From contig CP091737.1 of the NCBI GenBank assembly GCA_022010055.1, positions 806,001 to 870,000 of the forward strand: 64,000 nt of DNA. Direction: 5' to 3'. The first letter of the stretch is position 1, and every line of letters begins with the position of its first letter. The stretch is from Treponema sp. (GTDB taxonomy: Bacteria > Spirochaetota > Spirochaetia > Treponematales > Treponemataceae). Of the stretch, positions 56,254-64,000 are shown in pieces. The position numbers were made by a program, and so were the translations under genes. Under the pieces are notes generated by a model, which saw only the letters and a program-made list of their open reading frames with translations, searched no databases and was not told the origin of the DNA.

Positions 56254-56919
56254 ATGAAAGACTTGCCCTTATCAAGACTTGTTTTATCTCTTTTTACAGC
56301 CGGAATTTTACTTTTTTCAGGTTGCTCTGATTCTGAACCTGAGCTTGTGTCTGCAAAAGGCTATGTTGTTTTCGATTTTCAGGATGAGACAAAAACTCCT
56401 TCGTCGCGGCTTGCCGCTTTTGCAGAAATTTCAAGCGAAGTTCGCCGTGTAAGCAGCATCCGGGTAAAAAATCTTTCAACTGATTTTGAATGGAACTGCC
56501 TTACGCCTGCGATTTTTGCAAACGACAAAAAGCAGTGGTCAGGCTATGCTGAATTCCTTTCGCCGGACGGAATGGAAATTCCTTCTGGAATTTACGATTT
56601 TTTCTATGCGGACGCCCAGGGAAAAGAAGTTTCTTCTGCTTTTTTGATTAGCTATGATGAAAAACTTGCCGGTTCAACTGCTGAAAAAGCGGTCCAGCTG
56701 GTTCAGGAAAATTCAAAAGAGCTGTATGCCCTTTATACAGAAAAAAATATTCTTCTGTACTTTGGCCCTAAAAAGCAGAACTGGACAGAAGATTCTAAAA
56801 TTTTTAATTTTGACAAAAAAGCGGATTATTACAGAAAAATTTACACAGGAACAAACAGTTCTGTTGTGTGCATAATGCCGCCTGTCTATAAAAAAACAAA
56901 TTCTGAAGCAAATAAATAA
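56254..56919 (+). CDS. lipoprotein of unknown function
   Basis: A 221-residue protein with a lipobox: the signal sequence SRLVLSLFTAGILLFSGCSD ends in LFSGC, the site of lipid attachment. The mature part is beta-rich (KGYVVFDFQDETKTPSSRL) with a FYADAQGKEVS region. It begins one base after the previous stop and is cotranscribed with it. No domain is recognised. Confidence 0.75.
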   Translation: MKDLPLSRLVLSLFTAGILLFSGCSDSEPELVSAKGYVVFDFQDETKTPSSRLAAFAEISSEVRRVSSIRVKNLSTDFEWNCLTPAIFANDKKQWSGYAEFLSPDGMEIPSGIYDFFYADAQGKEVSSAFLISYDEKLAGSTAEKAVQLVQENSKELYALYTEKNILLYFGPKKQNWTEDSKIFNFDKKADYYRKIYTGTNSSVVCIMPPVYKKTNSEANK

Positions 56920-56934
56920 TAAAAAAAGGACTTT

Positions 56935-57675
56935 ATGGGAAACGAAAAATTGCAAAAAGAACAGGAAACTGTGGAAAGCTCTGAGGATGTGTCCTCGAAA
57001 AATCCGTTTTATCGTGCGGTAAAAACTTATGTTCTTCGTGCCGGCAGAATGACTGCCGCTCAGGAAAGGGATTACGCTGAACTTTCAAATGTCTGGTGCA
57101 TTCCGTATGAAAATAAAAAGTTGAATTTTCTTGATATTTTTAGAAACACAAATCCGGTTGTGATTGAAATAGGTTTTGGAATGGGAACTGCCACTGCGAT
57201 AATCGCGGAGCAGAATCCTGATATAAACTATATAGGAATTGAAGTTCATACACCGGGAGTGGGAAAGCTTCTTGGCGAAATCCGTTCAAGGGATTTGAAG
57301 AATCTTTATATAATTGAGCACGATGCGCTCGAAGTTCTTGAAAATATGGTTGTTGACGGTTCTGTAAATGGTTTTCATATATTTTTCCCAGATCCGTGGC
57401 AGAAAAAACGTCATCACAAGCGAAGGATGATTCAACGTCCGCGAACAGATCTTTTTGCAAAAAAACTTGCTTCCGGCGGGTATCTTTATTTTGTTACGGA
57501 CTGGCAGGAATATGCGGATTTTGCGCTGGACCAGCTCAGCTGTACTCCGGGCCTTCACAATAAGTACAGCGGTTTTGCTGAGCATCAGGAATGGCGGCCT
57601 AAGACTAAATTTGAAAAAAAGGGTCTTGCAAAAGAGCATATAATAAACGAGCTTTATTTTATAAAAGATGAATGA
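56935..57675 (+). CDS. trmB: tRNA (guanine-N7-)-methyltransferase
   Basis: TrmB makes m7G46 in tRNA using SAM. The SAM motif is VIEIGFGMGTATAIIAEQNP, and the family signature HIFFPDPWQKKRHHKRRMIQ is complete, followed by YLYFVTDWQEYADFA. The 246-residue protein has an extra N-terminal ~45-residue charged region. Its end overlaps ligA by eight bases. Confidence 0.94.
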   Translation: MGNEKLQKEQETVESSEDVSSKNPFYRAVKTYVLRAGRMTAAQERDYAELSNVWCIPYENKKLNFLDIFRNTNPVVIEIGFGMGTATAIIAEQNPDINYIGIEVHTPGVGKLLGEIRSRDLKNLYIIEHDALEVLENMVVDGSVNGFHIFFPDPWQKKRHHKRRMIQRPRTDLFAKKLASGGYLYFVTDWQEYADFALDQLSCTPGLHNKYSGFAEHQEWRPKTKFEKKGLAKEHIINELYFIKDE

Positions 57676-59622
57676 TTTGTTTGATGTAAACGACGCTGCC
57701 CTTGAAAGCAAAAAGGCATTGCGGGTAAAAGAATTGGTTTCCCTTATTAAGCGCTATCAAAAAAGTTATTATGATGGCGAGGGGGAAATTTCAGACGCAG
57801 AATTTGACCGGCTTTGGGATGAGCTGAAAAGCCTTGACCCCGAAAATGAGATTTTAAAAAAAATCGGCGCTGATTCAGGTAATTTTGCAAAACTGCGCCA
57901 CGTTATGCCGATGGGCAGTCAGGAAAAAGCCGCTTCGCCGGAACAGTTTTTAGCCTGGGCGGAAAAGCACGTTTACAAAGAATATCTTGTGGAATTCAAA
58001 CTGGACGGCGCAAGCCTTGAGCTTCAGTATGAGCATGGAACTCTGGTTCATGCGGTTACCCGCGGCGACGGAACTGTTGGCGATGACATTACAGTCAATG
58101 CAAAAAAAATGCAGGGAGTCCTTTCTGTTCTTGTCGACTCTGATTTTAATGTGTTGGATTACACAGGCGGCGTACGCGGTGAAGTTATAATGACGCACCA
58201 AGTTCATGCCGAACGCTTCTCTGACAAGGCAAACTGCCGTAACGCCGCGAACGGACTTATGAAAAGAAAGATGGCGATGGCTGTGAATATTTAAAGCTGA
58301 TTACTTACGACGCATGGTCCGCCACTGACACCCAGCCTTTTTCGGACGAAGAAGAAAAAGTCAAATGGCTGAAAAAAATCGGGTTTAACGTCTGTCCTCT
58401 TTTTATTGCAAAAAATCCGCAGGAAGTAATTGATTACAGGGCGCGGATTATGGAAGAACGCGCTGGGATTGAATATGATATTGATGGTCTTGTTATAAAG
58501 GAACGAAAGATAAACTACGAAGATGCGGCCAGAAACCGCCCTGACCGTCAGATCGCCTTTAAATTCAGTCTTGAAGAGGCCGTTTCAACATTAAGGGATG
58601 TGGAATGGAGCATAAATGGCGGAACATACACTCCTGTTGCTGTTTTTGATGAGGTTGCCCTGAACGGAACTGTTGTTCAGAGGGCAAGCCTTGCGAATCC
58701 GGATACAATGCGTTCTCTTGGCGTAAAAATTGGATGTAAGGTTGTTGTCGTAAAGCGCGGCGAAATTATTCCGAAGATTGAAAGCGTGATTCACGAGCGG
58801 GAAGACTCTGAGTCTTCTGTGAAAATTCCTGAAAAATGCGAATGCTGCGGAACTCCTCTTGTTGATGAGGGAAGCCGGCTGTTCTGTCCGAACAAGTCCT
58901 GTGAAAAACGGATTCTTCATCAGATTATGAAATGGAATTCCGTGGTTGATATCCGTGACCTTGGCGAAACTCTGTTGAACCAGTTGTTTAAAAGCGGAAG
59001 GGTAAAATCAATTTCAGATTTGTATTCTCTTACCGTTGAAGACTTGACACCGTTCTTTTTGAACGAAGAAAGCATTGCGAATGAAAAAAAATCTCTTGGC
59101 GCCCAAAAAGTCATAAAATCAATCCAGTCAAAGCGGGAATTGCCGCTTTCAGTTTTTGTGGCAGGATTTGATATTGAAGGGATAGGGGAAACTACGGTTG
59201 AAAAACTGGTTTCGGCAGGCTTCAATACTCTTGAAAAACTTTTTGCCATGACCGAAGATGAATGTGCAAAAATCTACGGTTTTGCAGAGACAATGGCAAA
59301 GATTGCGGTCGAAGGGCTTGCTGAAAACAGGGAAGAAATGCTTTTTCTTTCAAAAAATATAATAAAAATCAGGCAGGCGGACGGCGGCATACTTTCCGGA
59401 AAATCTTTTTGCTTTACCGGCGAGCTTTTTGCCATGAAACGGGCAGAAGCCGAGGTGTTGGTAAAGGAAAACGGAGGAACTTGCAAGTCGGGCGTCACAA
59501 AGGATTTGTCATATCTGGTGACGAATGACACGGAATCCGGCTCTTCTAAAAATGTTAAGGCTGTTAAATTCGGAATTCCGGTTATCGATGAAAAGCAGTT
59601 CCTGAAGTTAATTGGAAGATAA
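57668..59622 (+). CDS. ligA: NAD-dependent DNA ligase LigA, frame broken
   Basis: LigA seals nicks with NAD+. The adenylation lysine lies in VEFKLDGASLELQYEHG, followed by RGDGTVGDDITVN. The OB fold, the C4 zinc finger (CECCG, then CPNKSCEKR), helix-hairpin-helix repeats and a C-terminal BRCT domain (GGILSGKSFCFTGELFAMKR) follow in order. The frame breaks at 58267-58269, where AAA should be AAAA; this gives MKRKDGDGCEYL, a standard LigA stretch. The corrected protein is ~650 residues. The gene overlaps the end of trmB. Confidence 0.93.
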
Positions 59623-59625
59623 TAT

Positions 59626-60204
59626 ATGACTTTAAGGAAAATCTGCAGACGCAGGGTATTTTTTGGAATTCTCTTTTCGCTGGCAGGAATTATGCTGCTT
59701 CTGCAGCTTATCGGTTATCTTCAGTGCTATTATTTTGTCCAGAAAATTCCCCAGGACAACGGTCAAATTCTAAGAATCATGCTTTTCGGTTCAAGCGAAA
59801 CGCCGGATGGGGAAACTGTCAGCGCAAAAATTTCTATTCTTGACAGAAGCGGTTCTGAGATTGCGGCTGTAGAGCGTTCGTGGCCGCAGCTTTATCTTGC
59901 GGTTACTTTTCGGAACGCCTCTTTTTTGAACAAGACATATTTTTTTCCTGAACGGATTTTCGGAACAAATTCTGTGGCGGTCAGCCGGACTTTTTTCAAG
60001 AGGAATTCAACCTCCTATATAGTCCGCTATTTTGTAAAAGAACATAAATGCTTTCTTGGCGCTGATGATTTCCAGCGTAAAGGTCTGTTCAGGATTTTCT
60101 ATTTTGCAGTGAACAAGACAACCGTAAGCCTTTCCGAATGTGAGACTGGAAAAATTTACGGTGTTTTCGCCGAGAACGGCAAGCTTATTGTCCGCTCAGA
60201 GTAA
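59626..60204 (+). CDS. membrane-anchored hypothetical protein
   Basis: A 192-residue protein with one N-terminal membrane helix (FGILFSLAGIMLLLQLIGYL) after a basic start, then an extracytoplasmic domain rich in beta strands and aromatics (FFPERIFGTNSVAV, SYIVRYFVKEHKCF). It lies four bases after ligA and converges with the M23 peptidase, overlapping it by ~20 bases. No family recognised. Confidence 0.7.
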   Translation: MTLRKICRRRVFFGILFSLAGIMLLLQLIGYLQCYYFVQKIPQDNGQILRIMLFGSSETPDGETVSAKISILDRSGSEIAAVERSWPQLYLAVTFRNASFLNKTYFFPERIFGTNSVAVSRTFFKRNSTSYIVRYFVKEHKCFLGADDFQRKGLFRIFYFAVNKTTVSLSECETGKIYGVFAENGKLIVRSE

Positions 60205-61166
60205 AATCTTGCATAAAGAATTCCGGCTTTAATGCCGCCATGTTCAGCCTTACTTCCCAGTGCAAGTGCGGGCCTGTCGCAAGCCCTGTAGAACCGGAAA
60301 GCCCTATTTTTCTCCGGCCTTTACATAATCGTTTTCCTTTACGTTCAGGCTTTTTAAGTGGTAATAAAGGCTGTAAAGTCCAGGAAGATGTTCTATTACA
60401 ACTGACCAGCCTGTGGAAATTCTGTTTTCAGCCATGACAACCCGGCCTTCTGCGCATGCTGATACATCTGTTCCTTCCGGTACACCGTAATCATTTCCGT
60501 AGTGCGGCGAGGTCGAGGTTTTTCCATTTGAATATCTGTAGATTCTCTGGTCTCCGAAATGCGCCGTATATCTGTCCGTTTTTACAGGCTGAATGAACGG
60601 TTTTATGCTGTATACATCGTTTTCCATGACAGTGCCAAGTATGCCGTTCAGTTTTTCAATCTGTGCAAGGCGTTCCGGTCCCATGTTCTGCTTGATTTCT
60701 GAATTTTTTTCATCAAGCGGAATAACTTCTTTTGGCCATTCAACATTCTCAAGGGTGAACGGAAGAATCGCCTCTTTAGGAGTATCTTCTGTTCCTGTTG
60801 AAAAATGACTTTCAGGGAATAATCCTGATTTGTGTCAAGCCATAGCGAAAGCGGAACACCTGCGAGCATCTCCGGCATCGTCTGCCTTTTTCCTTTTGAA
60901 TTTAGGTGGTAGAATTTTGCAGAGTCAATCTTCATGTTGTCTTTCATGAGCTGGAGAACCGCCACAGGTTCGGCTGAATTTTTACGTTTTTTTTCAATCT
61001 TCATATTCAGCCTTGCCCAGATTGCTTCTCCGGGTTTTGCTTTTTCGTTGTAAGCTATTGTTCCGCTGCAGTAATTGTTTTGGAACGAAACCGTGCCTGC
61101 GTAAATACTTCCGCAGAAGGCGGCAAAAACCGCCAGCGTTGCTATAATTTTTTTCATTTTTTTCAT
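60185..61166 (-). CDS. secreted M23-family metallopeptidase, frame broken twice
   Basis: A periplasmic LytM/M23 peptidase likely cutting peptidoglycan cross-bridges. A signal peptide (IIATLAVFAAFCGSIYA) starts it, followed by an accessory beta domain. The metallopeptidase core has SPHYGNDYGVPEGTDVSA (HxxxD), then YSLYYHLKSLNVKENDYVKA and ATGPHLHWEVRLN, giving the HLH motif. Breaks at 60801-60805 and 60307-60311 each lack one base in an A/T run. AGGGGG precedes the ATG at 61166. It is downstream of recJ on the same strand. Confidence 0.88.
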
Positions 61167-61265
61167 TTTTTTCCCCCTATAAAACACCGCGTCAGTACGT
61201 AAAACTGCCAAGTTTTTACAAAACTTGCGGCGAGCCATGGATGGCGAGCCTCCTCGTTTACTTTT

Positions 61266-63422
61266 TTAATCAGCATTTTTCATGTCGTTTTTTGTTTCTG
61301 CGTCAATCAGAATCATTTGCGGCGTCACATTTCCCTTGAATGTGTTTTTTGAAACCGTAAACAGAACGTCCAGGCTATCTCCGGTCTTAAAATCTCTGTT
61401 AAGGCGTTCAGCCTGTCCCCAGAACATCGCGGGGAATTTATATTTTCCGCAGTCAAAAATAAGTTTTAAGCTCTGCACCTGTGATTTTCCGATTGGAATT
61501 CCATCCTGGAGCCTTAAATTCTTTGAGACAAACACAAGCTCCTTGTTCTGCTCTCCGTAAGGTTCAAATTTGTCTACAAGCTCCAGAAGCTCCGGCGTTA
61601 TGTATTCGGCGGGAAGTTCCGCATCAACATTCACCGCTTCATCCTCCGCATCAAGATTGAAGCCGCGGGAAATCATCCATGCTTTTTTCATAAACTCGTT
61701 GAGCTTGTCCTTAGTAAAACTGAATCCGGCCGCCGCGTCGTGTCCGCCGTGATTTATAAAAAATCCTTCGCCAAACGCGTTAAGAAAATTGGTCGCCACA
61801 ACAGAGCGGCAGCTCCTCATTGAACCTATCGCGATATTGTCAAGGAATGTTATGGCAATCGCAGGAACGTTGTATTTGTTCATTATTTTAGCGGCAAGGA
61901 TTCCTGTTACACCCCGGTTTATTTTTTCATCGGTAACAACGCAAAGTTTTTTATTGAATTTATGGAAATTTTCTTCCGCCTGCCTTGCGGTGTACATTTC
62001 ACCATCGGAAACGTAATGCTTTCTGTCTTCGTTGAGTTCCATTATTTTCGCCGCAAGCCTGTTCCGTTCTGCGGAATCACCGGCGGTAAGAAGCTCAAGA
62101 CTTACATTTGACTGGCCCATTCTTCCCGAGGCGTTCAGGGCCGGAATTAGTTTCCACGAAAGGTCTGTGGAATTGATTTCCTTTCCGGCCAGATCAAGCC
62201 TTGCAATCAGTTCCGCTATTCCTTTTCTTGTTTTTCCGCCGTTTATTGCGCTAAGGGCATTCTTTACAAAGATACGGTTTTCGTTCTGCATCGGCATAAT
62301 ATCGGCAAGCGCCGCTATTCCCACAAGCTGCAGATCCTGCGCGGCGTCCGCCGTATGCTCCGGAAAAATGCGTGAATCGGAAAGCTCGGCAAAACTTACA
62401 AAAATATTGTAAAAACCGTCAATTTCATTTATTGAAGTTTCTGAATATTTTGCAAATTTCGACATTTCCTTGATTTGCGCCAGAGATTTTCCCATGACAT
62501 GGGGAATTGCCTTTGCAATTTCCTGCTGCATGTCAAGCATTTCAAATTCAACGCCGGAACCAAAAATATCTTTTAAATACGAAGAGACAATTTTCTTGTT
62601 CCAGCACAAAATCTGTTGTCCGCGAAGAACAGACGGCAGGCATGTGTCTGCGACAGAACCGAATCCCGGCTCAAATATTTTTGAATAGCTCTGCTTTTTC
62701 ACAAGGTTTCTTGTCTTTAAAATGTCAAGCTTGTATTGTCCGTCTGAAAGTTTCTGCACATCTAAAAGCGCGATGTCCTGGCCGAAAAGCTCCGATTTTC
62801 TGAATCTCAGCGCCTCGGCAAGTTTGAATGCGACCGCCGCACCGGAAATATCCTTGAAAGGGTAGCCGGAATCCTCAAGCTTCGGGTCAAGAAAAACTGC
62901 CGCGTCTGGAAGCGTTGCAGGCGGATTGTGATGGTCTGTAACAATCACGTCGAGCCCAAGCTCGTTTGCATGCGCAATTTCCTGGACATTGGAAATTCCG
63001 CAGTCAACCGTTATTATCAGCGAGCCGTAGTCTTTTGCAAAAGTATCTACAGCTTCCATGGAAAGACCGTAGGAATCATCGCCCACAGGAATCCTGCATG
63101 AAACATCCAGTCCCTGGGATTTTAAATATCCGTAAAGAATTGCGGTGCTGGTAATTCCGTCTACGTCCTTGTCTCCAAAGATAAGGACTTTTTCACCCTC
63201 GTCAATTGCGTCTGAAATTCTGCTTACAGCGTCCTCCATGCTGTTGAACTCAAACGGAAGATGCATGAAACGCTTGTCGGATTCAAGGAAATACATAAGC
63301 GATTCCCCTGACGTGATTCCGCGCCGCGCAAAAATCGAGGCTTCAAGTTGTGAAAGTCCAAATTTTGAGTGAAGTTTTATCACCTCATCGCGGGCGACAT
63401 TTTTTTTATTAAATTTTTTCAA
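61266..63422 (-). CDS. recJ: single-stranded-DNA-specific exonuclease RecJ with insertion
   Basis: RecJ degrades single-stranded DNA 5' to 3'. FGDKDVDGITSTAI (residues ~82-95), LIITVDCGISN, VTDHHNPPATLPDAAVFLDP and the late GGHDAAAGFSF motif are canonical. At 718 residues it is about 150 longer than typical RecJ because of an insertion from ~206 to ~363, between AVAFKLAEAL and GIAALADIMPMQNENR. The inserted part has no recognised domain. The C-terminus has the RecJ OB region. The start is a TTG, with AAGGAT about nine bases upstream. Confidence 0.9.
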   Translation of the reverse strand: MKKFNKKNVARDEVIKLHSKFGLSQLEASIFARRGITSGESLMYFLESDKRFMHLPFEFNSMEDAVSRISDAIDEGEKVLIFGDKDVDGITSTAILYGYLKSQGLDVSCRIPVGDDSYGLSMEAVDTFAKDYGSLIITVDCGISNVQEIAHANELGLDVIVTDHHNPPATLPDAAVFLDPKLEDSGYPFKDISGAAVAFKLAEALRFRKSELFGQDIALLDVQKLSDGQYKLDILKTRNLVKKQSYSKIFEPGFGSVADTCLPSVLRGQQILCWNKKIVSSYLKDIFGSGVEFEMLDMQQEIAKAIPHVMGKSLAQIKEMSKFAKYSETSINEIDGFYNIFVSFAELSDSRIFPEHTADAAQDLQLVGIAALADIMPMQNENRIFVKNALSAINGGKTRKGIAELIARLDLAGKEINSTDLSWKLIPALNASGRMGQSNVSLELLTAGDSAERNRLAAKIMELNEDRKHYVSDGEMYTARQAEENFHKFNKKLCVVTDEKINRGVTGILAAKIMNKYNVPAIAITFLDNIAIGSMRSCRSVVATNFLNAFGEGFFINHGGHDAAAGFSFTKDKLNEFMKKAWMISRGFNLDAEDEAVNVDAELPAEYITPELLELVDKFEPYGEQNKELVFVSKNLRLQDGIPIGKSQVQSLKLIFDCGKYKFPAMFWGQAERLNRDFKTGDSLDVLFTVSKNTFKGNVTPQMILIDAETKNDMKNAD

Positions 63423-63462
63423 TTTAGAATTATCCTTGAGATATTCTTTTTCGAGGCAATCA

Positions 63463-64000
63463 TTAAAGCCGTCCTTGTATTATTTTATAGACTAACGGCT
63501 TTCTTTCAGGCTGCGCGTCGGAATAGGCGACCGCTTCTTCCAGCTGCTTTTTCGCAGGTTCAAGTGAAGCCTCGTCTTTGCCAAAAATTTCCATTATAAC
63601 ATCGCCCTTGTTTACGTAAGAACCGCTTGTTTTGTGCAGGATAATGCCCGCATCTCCACAGACCGGATCAGAAGTCTTGTTTCTTCCGACGCCCAAAGCA
63701 ACGCCGGCAAGACCAGTTTTATATGCTTCAATAAAAATATATCCCGATTTATCAGCGCGCAGCTCAGTCCTGAACGGACTTCTTCTCTTTCCATACTGAG
63801 CTTCGACTTCCTGGGGGTTTCCGCCCTGAGCCCTTATGTTTTTCATAAAAAGCTCATAGGCCTTGCCGGATTCAACGGCGTTTTTTGCCATTTGTGCCGC
63901 CTCATCCCTGGTGGCCGCTTTTTTTCCAAGAAGAATCATTTCTGCCGCCAGGGCATAGGTTTCTTCCATAACATCTTCAGGCCCGTTTCCTTTAAGGCAG
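63463..64000 (-). CDS. pyrimidine-nucleoside (thymidine) phosphorylase, C-terminal part, cut by window end
   Basis: The enzyme splits pyrimidine nucleosides with phosphate into base and (deoxy)ribose-1-phosphate. The visible part starts inside LKGNGPEDVMEETYALAAEM, a family signature, and includes GVALGVGRNKTSDPVCGDAG. The C-terminal domain continues to PERKPLVYKIIQGRL. The protein continues past 64000. It is 40 bp upstream of recJ on the same strand. Confidence 0.88.
   Translation of the reverse strand, partial: CLKGNGPEDVMEETYALAAEMILLGKKAATRDEAAQMAKNAVESGKAYELFMKNIRAQGGNPQEVEAQYGKRRSPFRTELRADKSGYIFIEAYKTGLAGVALGVGRNKTSDPVCGDAGIILHKTSGSYVNKGDVIMEIFGKDEASLEPAKKQLEEAVAYSDAQPERKPLVYKIIQGRL

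Overview
The window is about 64 kb of a spirochaete chromosome, almost certainly a host-associated or free-living anaerobic Treponema. The evidence is periplasmic-flagellum genes (two FlaB flagellins, FliD, FlaG, FlgK, FlgL, FliW, CsrA), an oxygen-independent class III ribonucleotide reductase, a PilZ/FliD/TsaE/TsaB gene order of treponemal type, and many signal-peptide proteins with no obvious relatives outside spirochaetes. It is mainly a core housekeeping region; I see no phage, insertion sequence with a transposase, CRISPR array or rRNA.

Layout: 1-7577 holds a secreted protein (cut by the window edge), an RluA-type pseudouridine synthase and the rimP-nusA-infB-rbfA-truB translation operon behind a strong promoter and a leader hairpin. 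7574-13312 holds a DEAD-box helicase, a glycosyltransferase and the tig / clpP-clpX proteostasis genes, followed by three tRNAs. 13.8-18.6 kb holds a short terminal-inverted-repeat element, a nitroreductase, a phosphatase, an ion transporter, a cytidylate-kinase-like protein, an O-methyltransferase and a GC-rich intergenic block. 18.6-31.4 kb is the flagellar region: flgN-like, flgK, flgL, fliW, csrA, a tRNA trio (His, Arg, Lys), then on the minus strand flaB, flaB, flaG, fliD, a small protein, a PilZ protein, a small protein, tsaE and tsaB. A sigma-28-type promoter drives the first flaB. 31.4-44 kb holds a second copy of the repeat, rdgB, a sigma-factor-like protein, a DHH phosphoesterase, argF, tRNA-Met, the nrdR-nrdD-(glycyl radical/glutaredoxin protein)-nrdG operon, lnt, a galactokinase-like protein and surE. 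44-64 kb holds envelope proteins (TPR, NHL/VWA-like, a very large outer-membrane protein beside dinB), trmB, ligA, an M23 peptidase, recJ and the end of a pyrimidine-nucleoside phosphorylase.

The sequence carries roughly two dozen single-base reading-frame breaks, nearly all in A/T homopolymers and mostly restored by adding one base, in essential genes such as nusA, infB and ligA. They look like sequencing or assembly errors, so I annotate those genes as single coding regions and give the break positions.

The most interesting features are: a class III ribonucleotide reductase whose glycyl-radical segment is a separate gene fused to a glutaredoxin-like domain; a pair of nearly identical ~200-bp elements with terminal inverted repeats, in inverted orientation 17.6 kb apart; a sigma-like protein with regions 2 and 4 separated by a long linker; a flagellin 3' remnant between two flaB genes; a six-unit array with exact 10-bp period upstream of argF; a branched structured element between tig and clpP; and a RecJ with a ~155-residue insertion.
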